This document shows, in pieces, positions 22,079 to 31,162 of a stretch of 64,000 nt of DNA (the stretch's first letter is position 1; every line of letters starts with the position of its first letter). A model generated the notes under the pieces. That model was not told the DNA's origin. It ran no database searches and was given only the letters and a program-made list of their open reading frames with translations. The DNA lies in the NCBI GenBank assembly GCA_025149125.1, contig CP102272.1, positions 4,650,001 to 4,714,000 of the forward strand. Reading direction: 5' to 3'. The position numbers and the translations under genes were made by a program. The DNA comes from [Clostridium] asparagiforme DSM 15981. GTDB taxonomy: Bacteria; Bacillota; Clostridia; Lachnospirales; Lachnospiraceae.

Positions 22079-23737
22079 TTATTTTGTGCTGTCCGCCAGA
22101 TCCTTCATCTCCCGGGCGTTTTTCAGCACCGCGTCGGTGATCTTCGCGCCGCCCAAAAGCCGGGCCAGCTCCTGCACGGATTCCTCCGTCCCCAGGGCGC
22201 GGATGGTGGTGGCGGTACGCCCCTCGGCCGTGGACTTGGCGATCTCAAAATGGCAGTCCGCCATTGCGGCGATCTGGGGAAGATGGGTGATGCAGATCAC
22301 CTGGTGGGTCCTCCCGATATAGGAGAGCTTCTCCGACACTTTCTGAGCCGTGCGCCCGCTGATGCCGGTGTCGATCTCGTCAAATATCAGGGTGGGAATG
22401 TCGTCGGTGTCCGCCAGCACGGTCTTGATGGCCAGCATGATCCTGGAGAGCTCGCCTCCCGACGCCACGTCGCCCAGAGGCTTTACCGGCTCTCCGGGGT
22501 TGGTGGAGATCAGAAACTGGGCCTCGTCGTAGCCCTGGGCCGTGTAGTGGTCCAGCCTGGAGAATTCCATGGAGAAGGTTACGTCCAGAAAGTTCAAATC
22601 CAGCAGGCCCTTGCGGATACTCTCCGTCAGCTTCCGGGAGGCGGACTTCCTCACCTGGGATAACTGGCCGCAGAGCGCTTCCAGCTCCTGCTCCGTCTTT
22701 CTAAGCTCCCGCTCCGTCCCGGCTTTGCGCTCCTCAAAATTTTCCAGCTCGTCCAACCGCTGCTTCTTTTCTTCCAGTTTCCGGAAAATTGCTTCCGCCG
22801 TATTACCGTATTTTGCCTGGAGGCCGTGAATCAGGTCCAGACGCTCCTCCACCTCCCGGAAACGTTCCTCGTCCAGCTCCATATTCTCCAGATAGGCGGC
22901 CGTCTCCCGCCCCGCGTCGCTCAATATGGATTCCGCGTCGTAGAGCTGGTCCCGGATACCGTTTAAGGATTCGTCGTAGGCGCAGGCCTGGTCCGCCTCC
23001 TGGAGCGCCCGTGACAGCCAGTCCCCCTCCAGGGCCTGCTGCACGGCGGAAAGGTTCTCCGCGATGCGGCGGCTGTGGCTGAACCGGCGGTACAGGGCCG
23101 TCAGTTCCTCCTCCTCGCCTTCCCGGATCTCTGCGGCTTCGATCTCATCGATCTCAAAGCGCAGGAAATCCTTCTCCCGGATGCGGCTCTCCTCGTCAAC
23201 TCCAAATTTTTCCAATTTTTCCCGAAGGGCCCGGTAAGCCTCGTAGGTTTTCGCCGTCTTCTCTTTTAAAGGCTGGGTTTTTCCCCTGACATAGGCGTCC
23301 AGAATCGCGAGATGTTTGGATTTGTACAGAAGGGACTGGTGCTCGTGCTGACCGTGGATGTCGATCAGCAGGCCGGTGATCTGCTTCAGCCGGGCCGTGG
23401 TCACGGTTTCGTCGTTGATCCGGCTGACGCTTCGGTTCGGCATGATTTTCCGGGAGATGATGAACAGGCCGTTCTCATCCGGCACCGCATCCAGGGCGGC
23501 CAGGGCTTTCAACTTCTCCGGAGAATCCACGGAGAATACAAGCTCCACGTAAGCGTAGGGCGCGCCCTGGCGGATGCTGTCCCGGGACGCCTTGCCGCCA
23601 AGGGCCATGCCGACGGAACCGATGATAATGGATTTACCGGCCCCCGTCTCGCCGGTGAGGATATTTAAGCCCTGACGGAACTCCACGTCCGCTTTCTCGA
23701 TCAGGGCCAGGTTCTTCACATGCAATTCCAGTAACAT
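22079..23737 (-). CDS. recN: DNA repair protein RecN
   Basis: An SMC-like ATPase of 552 residues acting in double-strand break repair. Walker A GETGAGKS is near residue 30, long coiled-coil arms cover about residues 155-360, and the C-terminal signature ASGGELSRIMLAIK and Walker B LIFDEIDTGISG complete the ATPase head. The ATG at 23737 follows GGGGGA; the longer open frame to 23860 overlaps argR and is rejected. It comes directly after argR, as in most Firmicutes. Confidence 0.96.
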   Translation of the reverse strand: MLLELHVKNLALIEKADVEFRQGLNILTGETGAGKSIIIGSVGMALGGKASRDSIRQGAPYAYVELVFSVDSPEKLKALAALDAVPDENGLFIISRKIMPNRSVSRINDETVTTARLKQITGLLIDIHGQHEHQSLLYKSKHLAILDAYVRGKTQPLKEKTAKTYEAYRALREKLEKFGVDEESRIREKDFLRFEIDEIEAAEIREGEEEELTALYRRFSHSRRIAENLSAVQQALEGDWLSRALQEADQACAYDESLNGIRDQLYDAESILSDAGRETAAYLENMELDEERFREVEERLDLIHGLQAKYGNTAEAIFRKLEEKKQRLDELENFEERKAGTERELRKTEQELEALCGQLSQVRKSASRKLTESIRKGLLDLNFLDVTFSMEFSRLDHYTAQGYDEAQFLISTNPGEPVKPLGDVASGGELSRIMLAIKTVLADTDDIPTLIFDEIDTGISGRTAQKVSEKLSYIGRTHQVICITHLPQIAAMADCHFEIAKSTAEGRTATTIRALGTEESVQELARLLGGAKITDAVLKNAREMKDLADSTK

Positions 23738-23790
23738 TGAAATCCCCCTTTTCTCGCGGCCAACGCGGTGAACGCGGGCCCGGCGGCAAA

Positions 23791-24243
23791 CTATCCCTCC
23801 ACCATCTTCTTGATCTTCTCCATCACGATAATGGTGTCGTCCACGCTGCGGATAGCGCACATGATGGTGTCGTCCCCGGCGATGCAGCCTACGATCTCAT
23901 GGAAGTGAATTGCATCCAAGGCGGCCGCCACGGCCATGGCCATGCCGGACACGGTCTTGATCACCAGAATGTTCTGGGCCATATCCATGGACATAAAGCC
24001 GTCCTGTAAAACCCGGATAAATTTGGCGGCGGATGTCCCCTTTGGCCCCTCAAGCACCACATAGCGCTGACGGCCTCCGTCCGCCTGGATCTTCGTCAGC
24101 TTCAGCTCCCGGATGTCCCTGGACACGGTGGCCTGGGTCACGTTAAAGCCCGCCTCGTTCAGCTTTTCCGCCAGCTCCTCCTGGGTCTCAATCTCATACT
24201 TGCCGATCAGCTCCACGATTTTGCTGTGCCGTTCTACTTTCAT
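23791..24243 (-). CDS. argR: Arginine repressor ArgR
   Basis: A 150-residue hexameric regulator of arginine metabolism. The winged helix is at residues 1-70, with QEELAEKLNEAGFNVTQATVSRDIRELKL. The C-terminal arginine-binding and oligomerisation domain shows GCIAGDDTIMCAIRS, with the GDDT arginine-binding motif. AGGAGGAG precedes the ATG. It lies 15 bases after nadK in the conserved tlyA-nadK-argR-recN order. Confidence 0.96.
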   Translation of the reverse strand: MKVERHSKIVELIGKYEIETQEELAEKLNEAGFNVTQATVSRDIRELKLTKIQADGGRQRYVVLEGPKGTSAAKFIRVLQDGFMSMDMAQNILVIKTVSGMAMAVAAALDAIHFHEIVGCIAGDDTIMCAIRSVDDTIIVMEKIKKMVEG

Positions 24244-24258
24244 AATGTCTGTCTCCTC

Positions 24259-25104
24259 CTATATTCTTCCGGCCAGATGATTGCTCAGATTCTGCATAAA
24301 GGAGATCTGCTTGAGCTTCACCATGATTGTGTGCATCTCCGACCGTTTAATACGGATGCTGTCCCCTTTTTCCAGTTCAATAAATGTATCCCCGTCAAAT
24401 GCGGCCACCTGGCCGCCGTTCACAAAGTCGATTCGGACCGAGTCCTCAGGCGCCAGGACGATGCTCCTGGCGTTTAACGCGTGGGAGCAGATGGGCGTCA
24501 GCACCATCATTTTGGCCCCCGGCGCGATCACCGGCCCGCCGGCCGATAAATTGTAGGCGGTGGAGCCGGTGGGCGTGGCCACCAGAATTCCGTCCGCGGA
24601 GTATTCGTTCAGGAAATCGTCGTTCACATAAACCTTGAAGCGCAACGCCTTTAAGGCGTCCTTGCGGGTCACGGCGATCTCGTTGAGCGCAATGTCGCAC
24701 ATCACGGTCTGCCCGTCCCGCACGGCCTCCCCCTGAATCATCATGCGTGATTCCAGCTGATAGCGGTCCTCCAGCAGCGCGTCCATCACCGGAGCGATGT
24801 CCTCCTGGCGGCTGATCTGGTTTAGGAAGCCCAGATGGCCCCGGTTCACGCCCACCATCGGGATATCCCGCCCGGCCAGATCCCTGGCCGCCTGGATCAG
24901 GGTGCCGTCCCCGCCGATGGTGATCACACACTGGACCTCCGGCGGCACCATGGCGCTCCCGGTGTGCCGGTTTAAGCAGTCCTGAGGAAATGCCGGCTGC
25001 ACCGTGCACTGCGCGCCCTTCCCTTCCAGATAGGAGCGGATAAAAGTCTCCGCCTCGAGCACATATTCTTTGTCATAATTGGCAATTATATAAAAGTGTC
25101 TCAT
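24259..25104 (-). CDS. nadK: NAD kinase
   Basis: Phosphorylates NAD to NADP. The 281-residue protein has the GGDGTLIQAARDL motif near residue 66, VNRGHLGFLNQI, NEIAVTR and the TPTGSTAYNLSAGGPVI segment that shape the NAD pocket. The ATG at 25104 follows GGGGGA; an ATG at 25116, overlapping the upstream region, is an alternative adding four residues. It starts 15 bases after the tlyA stop codon. Confidence 0.95.
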   Translation of the reverse strand: MRHFYIIANYDKEYVLEAETFIRSYLEGKGAQCTVQPAFPQDCLNRHTGSAMVPPEVQCVITIGGDGTLIQAARDLAGRDIPMVGVNRGHLGFLNQISRQEDIAPVMDALLEDRYQLESRMMIQGEAVRDGQTVMCDIALNEIAVTRKDALKALRFKVYVNDDFLNEYSADGILVATPTGSTAYNLSAGGPVIAPGAKMMVLTPICSHALNARSIVLAPEDSVRIDFVNGGQVAAFDGDTFIELEKGDSIRIKRSEMHTIMVKLKQISFMQNLSNHLAGRI

Positions 25105-25119
25105 ACCGTCCCCCATCCT

Positions 25120-25935
25120 CTAGTCCAGCTGCGAGTGGGCCGCTTCCACCACGGCTGCGGGATCCACGGGAAGGTCCTCCGGCCTCTGGGGCGTGTCCCC
25201 TCCGGAGAGCTTCTGCAGATGGAGCAGATACTCGATGTTCCCCTCCGGTCCCTTGATGGGCGAGTATTCCAGATTCAACACCTTAAAACCGTTTTCCACC
25301 GCATAGCTTACCACCATGCGGATCACCTCCAGGTGCACGGACCGTTCCCGCACCACACCTTTTTTGCCGACCTTCTCGCGTCCGGCCTCAAACTGGGGTT
25401 TGATCAGGCAGACCACCTGTCCGTCCCCGGTCAGCAGTTCCCGCACCGGCCCCAATACTTTGGTCAGGGAAATGAAGGAGACGTCGATGCTGGCAAGGGC
25501 GATGGGGTCCGCGATATCGGAGGGGGTCACGTAGCGGATATTGGTCTTTTCCATACAGACCACCCGCTCGTCGTTGCGCAGCTTCCAGTCCAGCTGCCCG
25601 TGGCCCACGTCCACGGAATAGACCTTCACCGCGCCATTTTGCAGCATACAGTCCGTGAAGCCGCCGGTGGAGGCGCCCACGTCCATGCAGACCTTTCCTG
25701 CCGGCTCCACGCCGAAATGCGTCATGGCTTTCTCCAGCTTAAGGCCGCCGCGGCTCACATATTTGAGGGTGCTTCCCCGCACCTCGATGGCGGCCGCCTC
25801 ATCGAACTGCGTGCCCGCCTTATCCTCCTTCTGCCCGTCCACATAGACGATGCCCGACATGATCAGCGCCTTCGCCTTCTCCCTGGAGGGCGCCAGATTT
25901 CTCTGCACCAGGAGTACGTCCAACCGTTCTTTCAT
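25120..25935 (-). CDS. tlyA: TlyA-family rRNA (cytidine-2'-O)-methyltransferase
   Basis: Ribose methyltransferase of 271 residues acting on 16S and/or 23S rRNA. An S4 RNA-binding domain covers residues 1-62 (ERLDVLLVQRNLAPSREKAKALIMSG). The Rossmann-fold methyltransferase begins near residue 80 with the SAM motif DVGASTGGFTDCML, followed by SVDVGHGQLDW and ALASIDVSFISL. The ATG at 25935 follows GAGGAAC. It sits between dxs and nadK in the usual Clostridia order. Confidence 0.93.
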   Translation of the reverse strand: MKERLDVLLVQRNLAPSREKAKALIMSGIVYVDGQKEDKAGTQFDEAAAIEVRGSTLKYVSRGGLKLEKAMTHFGVEPAGKVCMDVGASTGGFTDCMLQNGAVKVYSVDVGHGQLDWKLRNDERVVCMEKTNIRYVTPSDIADPIALASIDVSFISLTKVLGPVRELLTGDGQVVCLIKPQFEAGREKVGKKGVVRERSVHLEVIRMVVSYAVENGFKVLNLEYSPIKGPEGNIEYLLHLQKLSGGDTPQRPEDLPVDPAAVVEAAHSQLD

Positions 25936-26014
25936 CCCGCTAAAGTTCCTCTCTTTTCTTCTAAAATTCCGGACGCGCGGCCCGTCGGGTTTTGCCGCCG
26001 CAAAGTTCCGCGCG

Positions 26015-27880
26015 CTAATCCAAATATCCCCTGCTCTTCATGGTCTTTATAATGGAATCGCTGTCGATGCCCAGGCCCTCCCGCAGCACGGACACGTTTC
26101 CGTGTTCCACATACGCGTCGGGAAGCCCGATATTCAGCACCCTGCGGTGGGGATAATGCTCGTGGATATAGGCAGTAACCTGCAGGCCGTATCCCCCCTG
26201 CAGCACGTTCTCCTCCAGGGTGATGATCACCTTGTGCCGCTCCGCCAGGCGGTCCACCAGCTCCCGGTCGAAGGGTTTCACAAAACGCCCGTTGGCCAGG
26301 GTACAGGAACGGCCCTCGGCCTTCAGCTTCTGCCGGATGTGCTCTGCTGTGCTGACCATACTACCCACGGCTAAAAGGGCGATCCCCTCCTCCTCGTAGA
26401 GCATTTCCCCCCTGCCATAGACAATGGGTTCCCGGAAATCCCGCAGGCCCCGGTAAGCCTCGCCCCGGGGATAGCGGATGGCCAAGGGGCGGTTGTAATC
26501 CATGGAAAATTCCAGCATGGCGCGCAGCTCCCACAGATTCTTGGGCGCCATGACGCTCATGTTGGGGATGGAGGTCAAAAAGGAGTAGTCGAAGATTCCC
26601 TGATGGGTCTCACCGTCGCTGCCCACCAGCCCGGCCCGGTCCACAGCGAACACCACCGGAAGATCCTGGATACAGACGTCGTGCAGTACCTGGTCGTAGG
26701 CCCGCTGGAGAAACGACGAATAGACCGCTACCACCGGCTTCAAACCGGCTGCGGCCATCCCTGCCGCCGAAGTAACCGCGTGGGCTTCGGCAATCCCCAC
26801 ATCAAAGAAACGCCCCGGATAATGCCGGGCAAAAGCGGAAAGGCCCGTGCCGTCCGGCATGGCCGCTGTCAGCGCCACCACATTGGGGCGCTCCGCCGCC
26901 AGCTGGCAGAGCTTGCGGGAAAATACCTCGGTGTAGCTGGGATACGGTTTCTCCTTCAGGGATTTCCCCGTGGTCACGTCAAAGGGGTCCACCCCGTGGA
27001 AACGGGACGGATTTTTCTCCGCTGGCTTGTAGCCCTTGCCCTTTTTGGTCAAAACGTGCACCAGCACCGCGTGATCCAGCTTTTTCGCCTCCCGGAACAC
27101 CTTGCAGAGCTGGGAAATGTTGTGCCCGTCCACCGGCCCCAGATAGGTGATGCCCATATTCTCAAAGAGCATCCCCGGGATAAACAGCTGCTTGATGCTG
27201 TTCTTGGTGCGCTTGATCTTGTCGATCATGGGCGCGCCCACCACGGGAATCCGGTCCAGGGCATTGGCCACGTTTTTCTTCAGGTCGTTGTAGCCGCTGC
27301 CCGTTCTCAGGCCGTTCAGATAGCGCGACATTCCGCCCACGTTCTCGGAAATGGACATTTTATTGTCGTTGAGCACGATGATGAAATTCTTCTTCATACG
27401 CGCCGCGTTGTTCAATGCCTCGTAGGCCATTCCGCCGGTTAAGGCTCCGTCTCCGATCACGGAGACCACCTCGTAGTCCTGCCCCAGGATATCCCGCCCC
27501 TGGGCGATGCCAAGGCCCGCGGAGATGGAGGTGGAGCTGTGACCGGTGTCAAAACAATCGTAGGGGCTCTCCTTGCGCTTGGGAAAGCCGGAGAGCCCTC
27601 CGTACTGGCGCAGCTCGTCGAATTCCGCCATGCGCCCGCTTAAAATTTTGTGGGTGTAGGACTGATGCCCCACGTCCCATATGACCTTGTCTTCCGGCAG
27701 GTCAAAGGTCCGGTACATCGCAATGGTAAGCTCGACCACGCCAAGGTTTGAGGCCAGATGGCCTCCCGTGTGGCTGATCTTCTCGATTAAAAACGCTCTT
27801 ATCTCCTGTGCGAGCTGCCCCAGCTCTTCCAGGGACATCTGCTTGATGTCCTGCGGACCTTTTATCTGTTCCAATATCAT
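26015..27880 (-). CDS. dxs: 1-deoxy-D-xylulose-5-phosphate synthase
   Basis: First enzyme of the methylerythritol phosphate route to isoprenoids; condenses pyruvate and glyceraldehyde 3-phosphate with thiamine diphosphate. The 621 residues are full length. Visible are the substrate His in LASNLGVVELTIAMY, GHSSTSISAGLG, the cofactor motif GDGALTGGMAYEALNN, and the transketolase-like second half with DRAGLVGSDGETHQGIFD. It follows ispA by 25 bases, so two isoprenoid genes share one operon with DNA repair genes. Confidence 0.97.
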   Translation of the reverse strand: MILEQIKGPQDIKQMSLEELGQLAQEIRAFLIEKISHTGGHLASNLGVVELTIAMYRTFDLPEDKVIWDVGHQSYTHKILSGRMAEFDELRQYGGLSGFPKRKESPYDCFDTGHSSTSISAGLGIAQGRDILGQDYEVVSVIGDGALTGGMAYEALNNAARMKKNFIIVLNDNKMSISENVGGMSRYLNGLRTGSGYNDLKKNVANALDRIPVVGAPMIDKIKRTKNSIKQLFIPGMLFENMGITYLGPVDGHNISQLCKVFREAKKLDHAVLVHVLTKKGKGYKPAEKNPSRFHGVDPFDVTTGKSLKEKPYPSYTEVFSRKLCQLAAERPNVVALTAAMPDGTGLSAFARHYPGRFFDVGIAEAHAVTSAAGMAAAGLKPVVAVYSSFLQRAYDQVLHDVCIQDLPVVFAVDRAGLVGSDGETHQGIFDYSFLTSIPNMSVMAPKNLWELRAMLEFSMDYNRPLAIRYPRGEAYRGLRDFREPIVYGRGEMLYEEEGIALLAVGSMVSTAEHIRQKLKAEGRSCTLANGRFVKPFDRELVDRLAERHKVIITLEENVLQGGYGLQVTAYIHEHYPHRRVLNIGLPDAYVEHGNVSVLREGLGIDSDSIIKTMKSRGYLD

Positions 27881-27905
27881 GTTCTGAAATCCTTCTTACT
27901 CCGGC

Positions 27906-28817
27906 TTATTTTTTGCGATCCATCAGCATACGGATCAGATTCTCCAAAAATTCGTTGTTGCCCGGAAGCTGTTCCAGATCCTCGATGGCCTGTGCGGACA
28001 GCTGCTCTACGTCCTTCTTCGCCTTCTCCAGTCCTTCCAGGGTCACATAAGTGGTCTTGCCGTTGCGCGCATCGCTGCCTGCGGGCTTGCCAAGCTCCGC
28101 CTCGCTGCCGGTCACGTCCAGGATGTCGTCCTGAATCTGGAACGCCATGCCGATGTGGGACGCCAGGCGCTCCACGATCTTGCAGTCCTCCTCCGCAGCT
28201 CCGCCCAGCACCGCGCCGATCAGCATGGAAGCCTCCAACAGCGCGCCGGTCTTTAAGCGGTAGATGAAATCCAGCTTGTCCCTGGGAATATCGCTGCCCG
28301 CCAGCTCCACATCCACGGTCTGGCCGCCGATCATGCCGAAGGCGCCGGTCTTGTGGGCTAAAATGCCGATGGAGCGCCCGATGGCGGAAATCTCATCGGG
28401 GTCGATGCTGGTCTCAAAGGCCCTGGCCGCCGTCTCAAAGGCATACATCATCAGCGCGTCGCCGGTCAGCACGCCGATGTCCTCGCCGTACTCCGCCCAG
28501 GTGCTGGGCTTGCCACGGCGCAGACGGTCGTCGTCCATACACGGCAAGTCGTCGTGAACCAGCGAGGACGTGTGAATCATCTCCACCGCCGCCATAAAGG
28601 GGATCACGCAGTCCAGCACATCCCCGGTGAACAGTCGGCAGACCTCCTGCATAAGCATGGGGCGCAGGCGCTTTCCGCCGGCCTTCATGCTGTAATTCAT
28701 GGCCTCAAGCACCGTCTTCTGATGCCCGGTCTCCTCCGGCAGGTACGGCTCGATTATCTGCTCGATCTCCTTTGTCCTGCGCTCCATTTCTGCTTTAAAC
28801 TGTTCCATATCACTCAT
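27906..28817 (-). CDS. ispA: Farnesyl/geranyl diphosphate synthase family protein
   Basis: Short-chain polyprenyl diphosphate synthase of 303 residues. The first Asp-rich motif DDLPCMDDD (near residue 87) and second QDDILD (near residue 228), plus GGKRLRP and KTGAL, identify the family. Several start codons lie close together at 28826-28817; the ATG at 28817 is chosen because GAGGG lies 8 bases upstream. The start overlaps the xseB stop codon, so the two are translationally coupled. Chain length of the product (C10, C15 or C20) is not decided. Confidence 0.93.
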   Translation of the reverse strand: MSDMEQFKAEMERRTKEIEQIIEPYLPEETGHQKTVLEAMNYSMKAGGKRLRPMLMQEVCRLFTGDVLDCVIPFMAAVEMIHTSSLVHDDLPCMDDDRLRRGKPSTWAEYGEDIGVLTGDALMMYAFETAARAFETSIDPDEISAIGRSIGILAHKTGAFGMIGGQTVDVELAGSDIPRDKLDFIYRLKTGALLEASMLIGAVLGGAAEEDCKIVERLASHIGMAFQIQDDILDVTGSEAELGKPAGSDARNGKTTYVTLEGLEKAKKDVEQLSAQAIEDLEQLPGNNEFLENLIRMLMDRKK

Positions 28818-29049
28818 GTTCATCACCCTCGCTCAATATCAGAATTTGTTTTTCCACTTTGTCAATCTGTGCGTTCAGCGTTTTCACCAGCTTCATCCCC
28901 TGCTCGTAGCAGGCAAAGGATTCTTCCAGGGTGTTCTCGCCGTCCTCCAGTTTTTTAACCATCTCTTCCAACGCCTCGAAGGTCTCCTCGATGCCCGGCT
29001 CTCTGCCGGCCGTCTCCTGACCTCCGGCGCTCTTTGCGCTTTTCGTCAT
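28810..29049 (-). CDS. xseB: Exodeoxyribonuclease VII small subunit
   Basis: A 79-residue helical subunit that activates XseA. The body EETFEALEEMVKKLEDGENTLEESFACYEQGMKLVK is the XseB domain. It overlaps xseA by four bases at the start and ispA at the end. The first 18 residues are a variable, charged tail. Confidence 0.93.
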   Translation of the reverse strand: MTKSAKSAGGQETAGREPGIEETFEALEEMVKKLEDGENTLEESFACYEQGMKLVKTLNAQIDKVEKQILILSEGDEHE

Positions 29050-30272
29050 GTCAGCTCTCCGCCTTTCCTATCATCTAAGGATTCCGTCTCCTCCACGCGG
29101 GCGACGGCTCTTCCGTCCCGCACCCGGACAGTGATCCGGTCCCCGGGCTTTACCTGGGAAACGGACTCCAGGCGTTTTCCCCCGCCGTCGGTGATGAATC
29201 CGTAGCCGCGGCTGATCTGCTCCAGAGGCGACAGCGACTGGAGACGCCCCGCCAGCAGCGCCAGCCTGTGGCGTCCGGCGGTGACCCGCCGCTCCATGAT
29301 CCGCCCCATGCGGTCCTCCAGGTCGGCCAGGCGCTGGCGTTTCTCGTTGAGCTGCCGCTCCGGGTGGTGCATTTTCAGGCGCAGCACGTCCTGGTTCAGG
29401 CGGTAGCGCACCCGCTCCAGCCTGCGCTCCATGCCCCGGTTTAAGGTTCTCCGGTAGAGGTCCGTCTGGGCCTCAAACTGGCTGTAGTCGAACACGGCCA
29501 GCTCCGCCGCCGCCGAGGGCGTGGGGGCGCGCATGTCCGCCACATAGTCCGCAATGGTCACATCCGTCTCGTGGCCAACCGCTGAGATCACCGGCGTTCC
29601 GCACTCGAAAATCGCACGCGCCACCATCTCCTCGTTAAAGGCCCACAAATCCTCGATGGAGCCGCCGCCTCTGCCGACGATGATCACGTCCAGATTCATA
29701 CGGTCCAGGGTCTGTATGCCCTTCACAATGCTGTATTTGGCCCCGGCCCCCTGGACCAGAGCCGGATACAGAATCAGCTGGACGTAAGGGTTGCGCCGGG
29801 CGGAAATGTTCATGATGTCCCGGATGGCCGCCCCTGTGCTGGCCGTCACCACGCCAACGCGCTTTGCGTATCTGGGAATGGGCTGCTTGTAACAGCCGTC
29901 GAACATCCCCATCTCCTCCAGCTCGTTTCTAAGCTGTTCGAATCTGCGGAAGAGATCGCCGGTGCCGTCCAGCGTAACGGACCTGGCGTAGAGCTGGTAT
30001 TTTCCGTCCCGCTCGTACACGTCCACGGTTCCCTCCGCCACCACCTGCTGGCCTTCCTCCATCCTGAATCCCAGATTTTTCCTCTGGGAGGCAAACATCA
30101 CGGCTCCGATCTGGGAGCCGCCGTCCTTCAATGTGAAATATATATGGCCCGATGGGTGGTATTTGCAGTTGGAAACCTCTCCCTTGACGGATATTTTGTT
30201 CAGGGCAAAATCCTGGGTAAACATGTTTTTAATGTAGGAATTCACCTGCGATACAGTATAAATACTCCCCAT
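29046..30272 (-). CDS. xseA: Exodeoxyribonuclease VII large subunit
   Basis: Catalytic subunit of exonuclease VII, a single-strand DNA nuclease. 408 residues: an N-terminal OB-fold (residues 1-100, with ISVKGEVSNCKYHPSGHIYFTLKD), a catalytic middle domain with VVTASTGAAIRDIMN, RGGGSIEDLWAFNEE and SAVGHETDVTIADYVADMRAPTPSAAAE, then a coiled-coil region and a C-terminal strand segment. It lies 12 bases after nusB. Confidence 0.96.
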   Translation of the reverse strand: MGSIYTVSQVNSYIKNMFTQDFALNKISVKGEVSNCKYHPSGHIYFTLKDGGSQIGAVMFASQRKNLGFRMEEGQQVVAEGTVDVYERDGKYQLYARSVTLDGTGDLFRRFEQLRNELEEMGMFDGCYKQPIPRYAKRVGVVTASTGAAIRDIMNISARRNPYVQLILYPALVQGAGAKYSIVKGIQTLDRMNLDVIIVGRGGGSIEDLWAFNEEMVARAIFECGTPVISAVGHETDVTIADYVADMRAPTPSAAAELAVFDYSQFEAQTDLYRRTLNRGMERRLERVRYRLNQDVLRLKMHHPERQLNEKRQRLADLEDRMGRIMERRVTAGRHRLALLAGRLQSLSPLEQISRGYGFITDGGGKRLESVSQVKPGDRITVRVRDGRAVARVEETESLDDRKGGELT

Positions 30273-30284
30273 GTTTCCGCCGCC

Positions 30285-30878
30285 TTATGCTTTTTCCGTT
30301 CCGGTCTTTTCAGGTTCTTCGGGGGATGGGGAGACGGCTTCCGGATTGGCCGGTGAAGCGGCCTCCGGATTGGCCGCGGAGCCGGCAGGCTTGTCCGCCT
30401 CCGCTTCGCCGCCGGTTCTGCCGGCAGCCTTGCCGGCGAATTTCGCCAGGATACCGTTGACGAAGGACGGTGACTCGTCGCCGCCGAACTTCTTGGCAAG
30501 CTCCACCGCCTCGTTGATGGCCACCTTCTCCGGGATGGAATCGTCGTACTTCATCTCGAACAGCGCCAGGCGCAGGATCGTCAGCTCCACCTTGCCCATG
30601 CGCTTGGTGCGCCAGCCGGCCGCCACTTCGTTGATCTGGCCGTCGATCTCCGGAATCTTGTCCATAATCCCGGCCACGCGTTTTTCCAGGTAACGGCTGT
30701 CCTCCTCCTTTATCTCCACCTTATGCAGGATCGTCACATCCCCCTTGGGGTCCACATCATCCTCCTCGGGCGCGTTGAAATACTGCTTAAGCTGCTCCTT
30801 CACTTCCTCCGCCGAGGGGTAGAAGTCAGCGGAAAACAGCATCTTAAAGCAGTGTTCCCGCAATTCTCTTCTGGTCAT
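30285..30878 (-). CDS. nusB: Transcription antitermination protein NusB with a low-complexity tail
   Basis: RNA-binding antitermination factor for rRNA transcription. Residues 1-140 form the all-helical NusB domain (RRELREHCFKMLFSADFY near the start, VAINEAVELAKKFGGDESPSFVNGILAKF near the end). The remaining about 50 residues are an unusual Ala/Glu/Pro/Gly-rich tail with repeated NPEA units, which gives a total of 197 against about 140 in the family. Such a tail is probably disordered. It is first in the nusB-xseA-xseB-ispA-dxs transcript behind a repeated leader. Confidence 0.93.
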   Translation of the reverse strand: MTRRELREHCFKMLFSADFYPSAEEVKEQLKQYFNAPEEDDVDPKGDVTILHKVEIKEEDSRYLEKRVAGIMDKIPEIDGQINEVAAGWRTKRMGKVELTILRLALFEMKYDDSIPEKVAINEAVELAKKFGGDESPSFVNGILAKFAGKAAGRTGGEAEADKPAGSAANPEAASPANPEAVSPSPEEPEKTGTEKA

Positions 30879-30951
30879 TTCGTTGGTTTCCTTTCTTCAT
30901 TCCATAGTGGATCCCCGGCAAAGGCGGTCCCTCCCGGACCGGGTACCTGGG

Positions 30952-31071
30952 GTTTCCTTGATTATACCTTGTCGTCAGCCGACAGGCTGATGATAAGTGA
31001 TACGTTTCCTTGATATACCTTGTCATTAGCCGACAGGCTGATGATAAGTGATACGTTTCCTTGATTATACC
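30952..31071. repeat. Tandem repeat in the nusB leader, about 51-52 bp, two full copies plus a partial third
   Basis: The unit begins TTTCCTTGATTATACC, contains CAGCCGACAGGCTG and ends GTGATACG. Copies lie at about 30952-31003 and 31004-31054, and the first 16-17 bases recur at 31055-31071. The copies differ at a few positions (TCGTCAG against TCATTAG, and ATTATACC against ATATACC). Each carries a small AGCC-TGTC-GGCT hairpin and a TATAAT-like box on the minus strand. Confidence 0.8.
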
Positions 31072-31092
31072 AAATTCAATGCATAAAAACAA
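31064..31092 (-). promoter_or_regulatory. SigA-type promoter for the nusB-xseAB-ispA-dxs operon
   Basis: Minus strand -35 TTGTTT (31092-31087) and -10 TATAAT (31069-31064) with 17 bases between them. The -10 lies in the partial third repeat, so the full repeats form the 5' leader. Confidence 0.7.
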
Positions 31093-31099
31093 TTAAAAA

Positions 31100-31134
31100 T
31101 GTATAAAACTCCCCGGCGCCCATGTCCGGGGAGT
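31100..31134 (-). terminator. Terminator after the Asp23 gene
   Basis: ACTCCCCGG and CCGGGGAGT form a 9-bp stem on the minus strand followed by TTTTAT. It starts about 30 bases after the Asp23-family stop codon. Confidence 0.8.
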
Positions 31135-31162
31135 CTGGTATCAGGCCGTGCAGGCCATGTAA

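Noticed and set aside
22079..23860. Longer RecN start at 23860
   Set aside because: The first 41 codons overlap argR and do not resemble RecN; MLLELHVKNLALIEK is the normal N-terminus.
30952..31071. CRISPR array
   Set aside because: Only two full copies, directly adjacent with no variable spacers, and no cas genes in the window; it is a tandem leader duplication.
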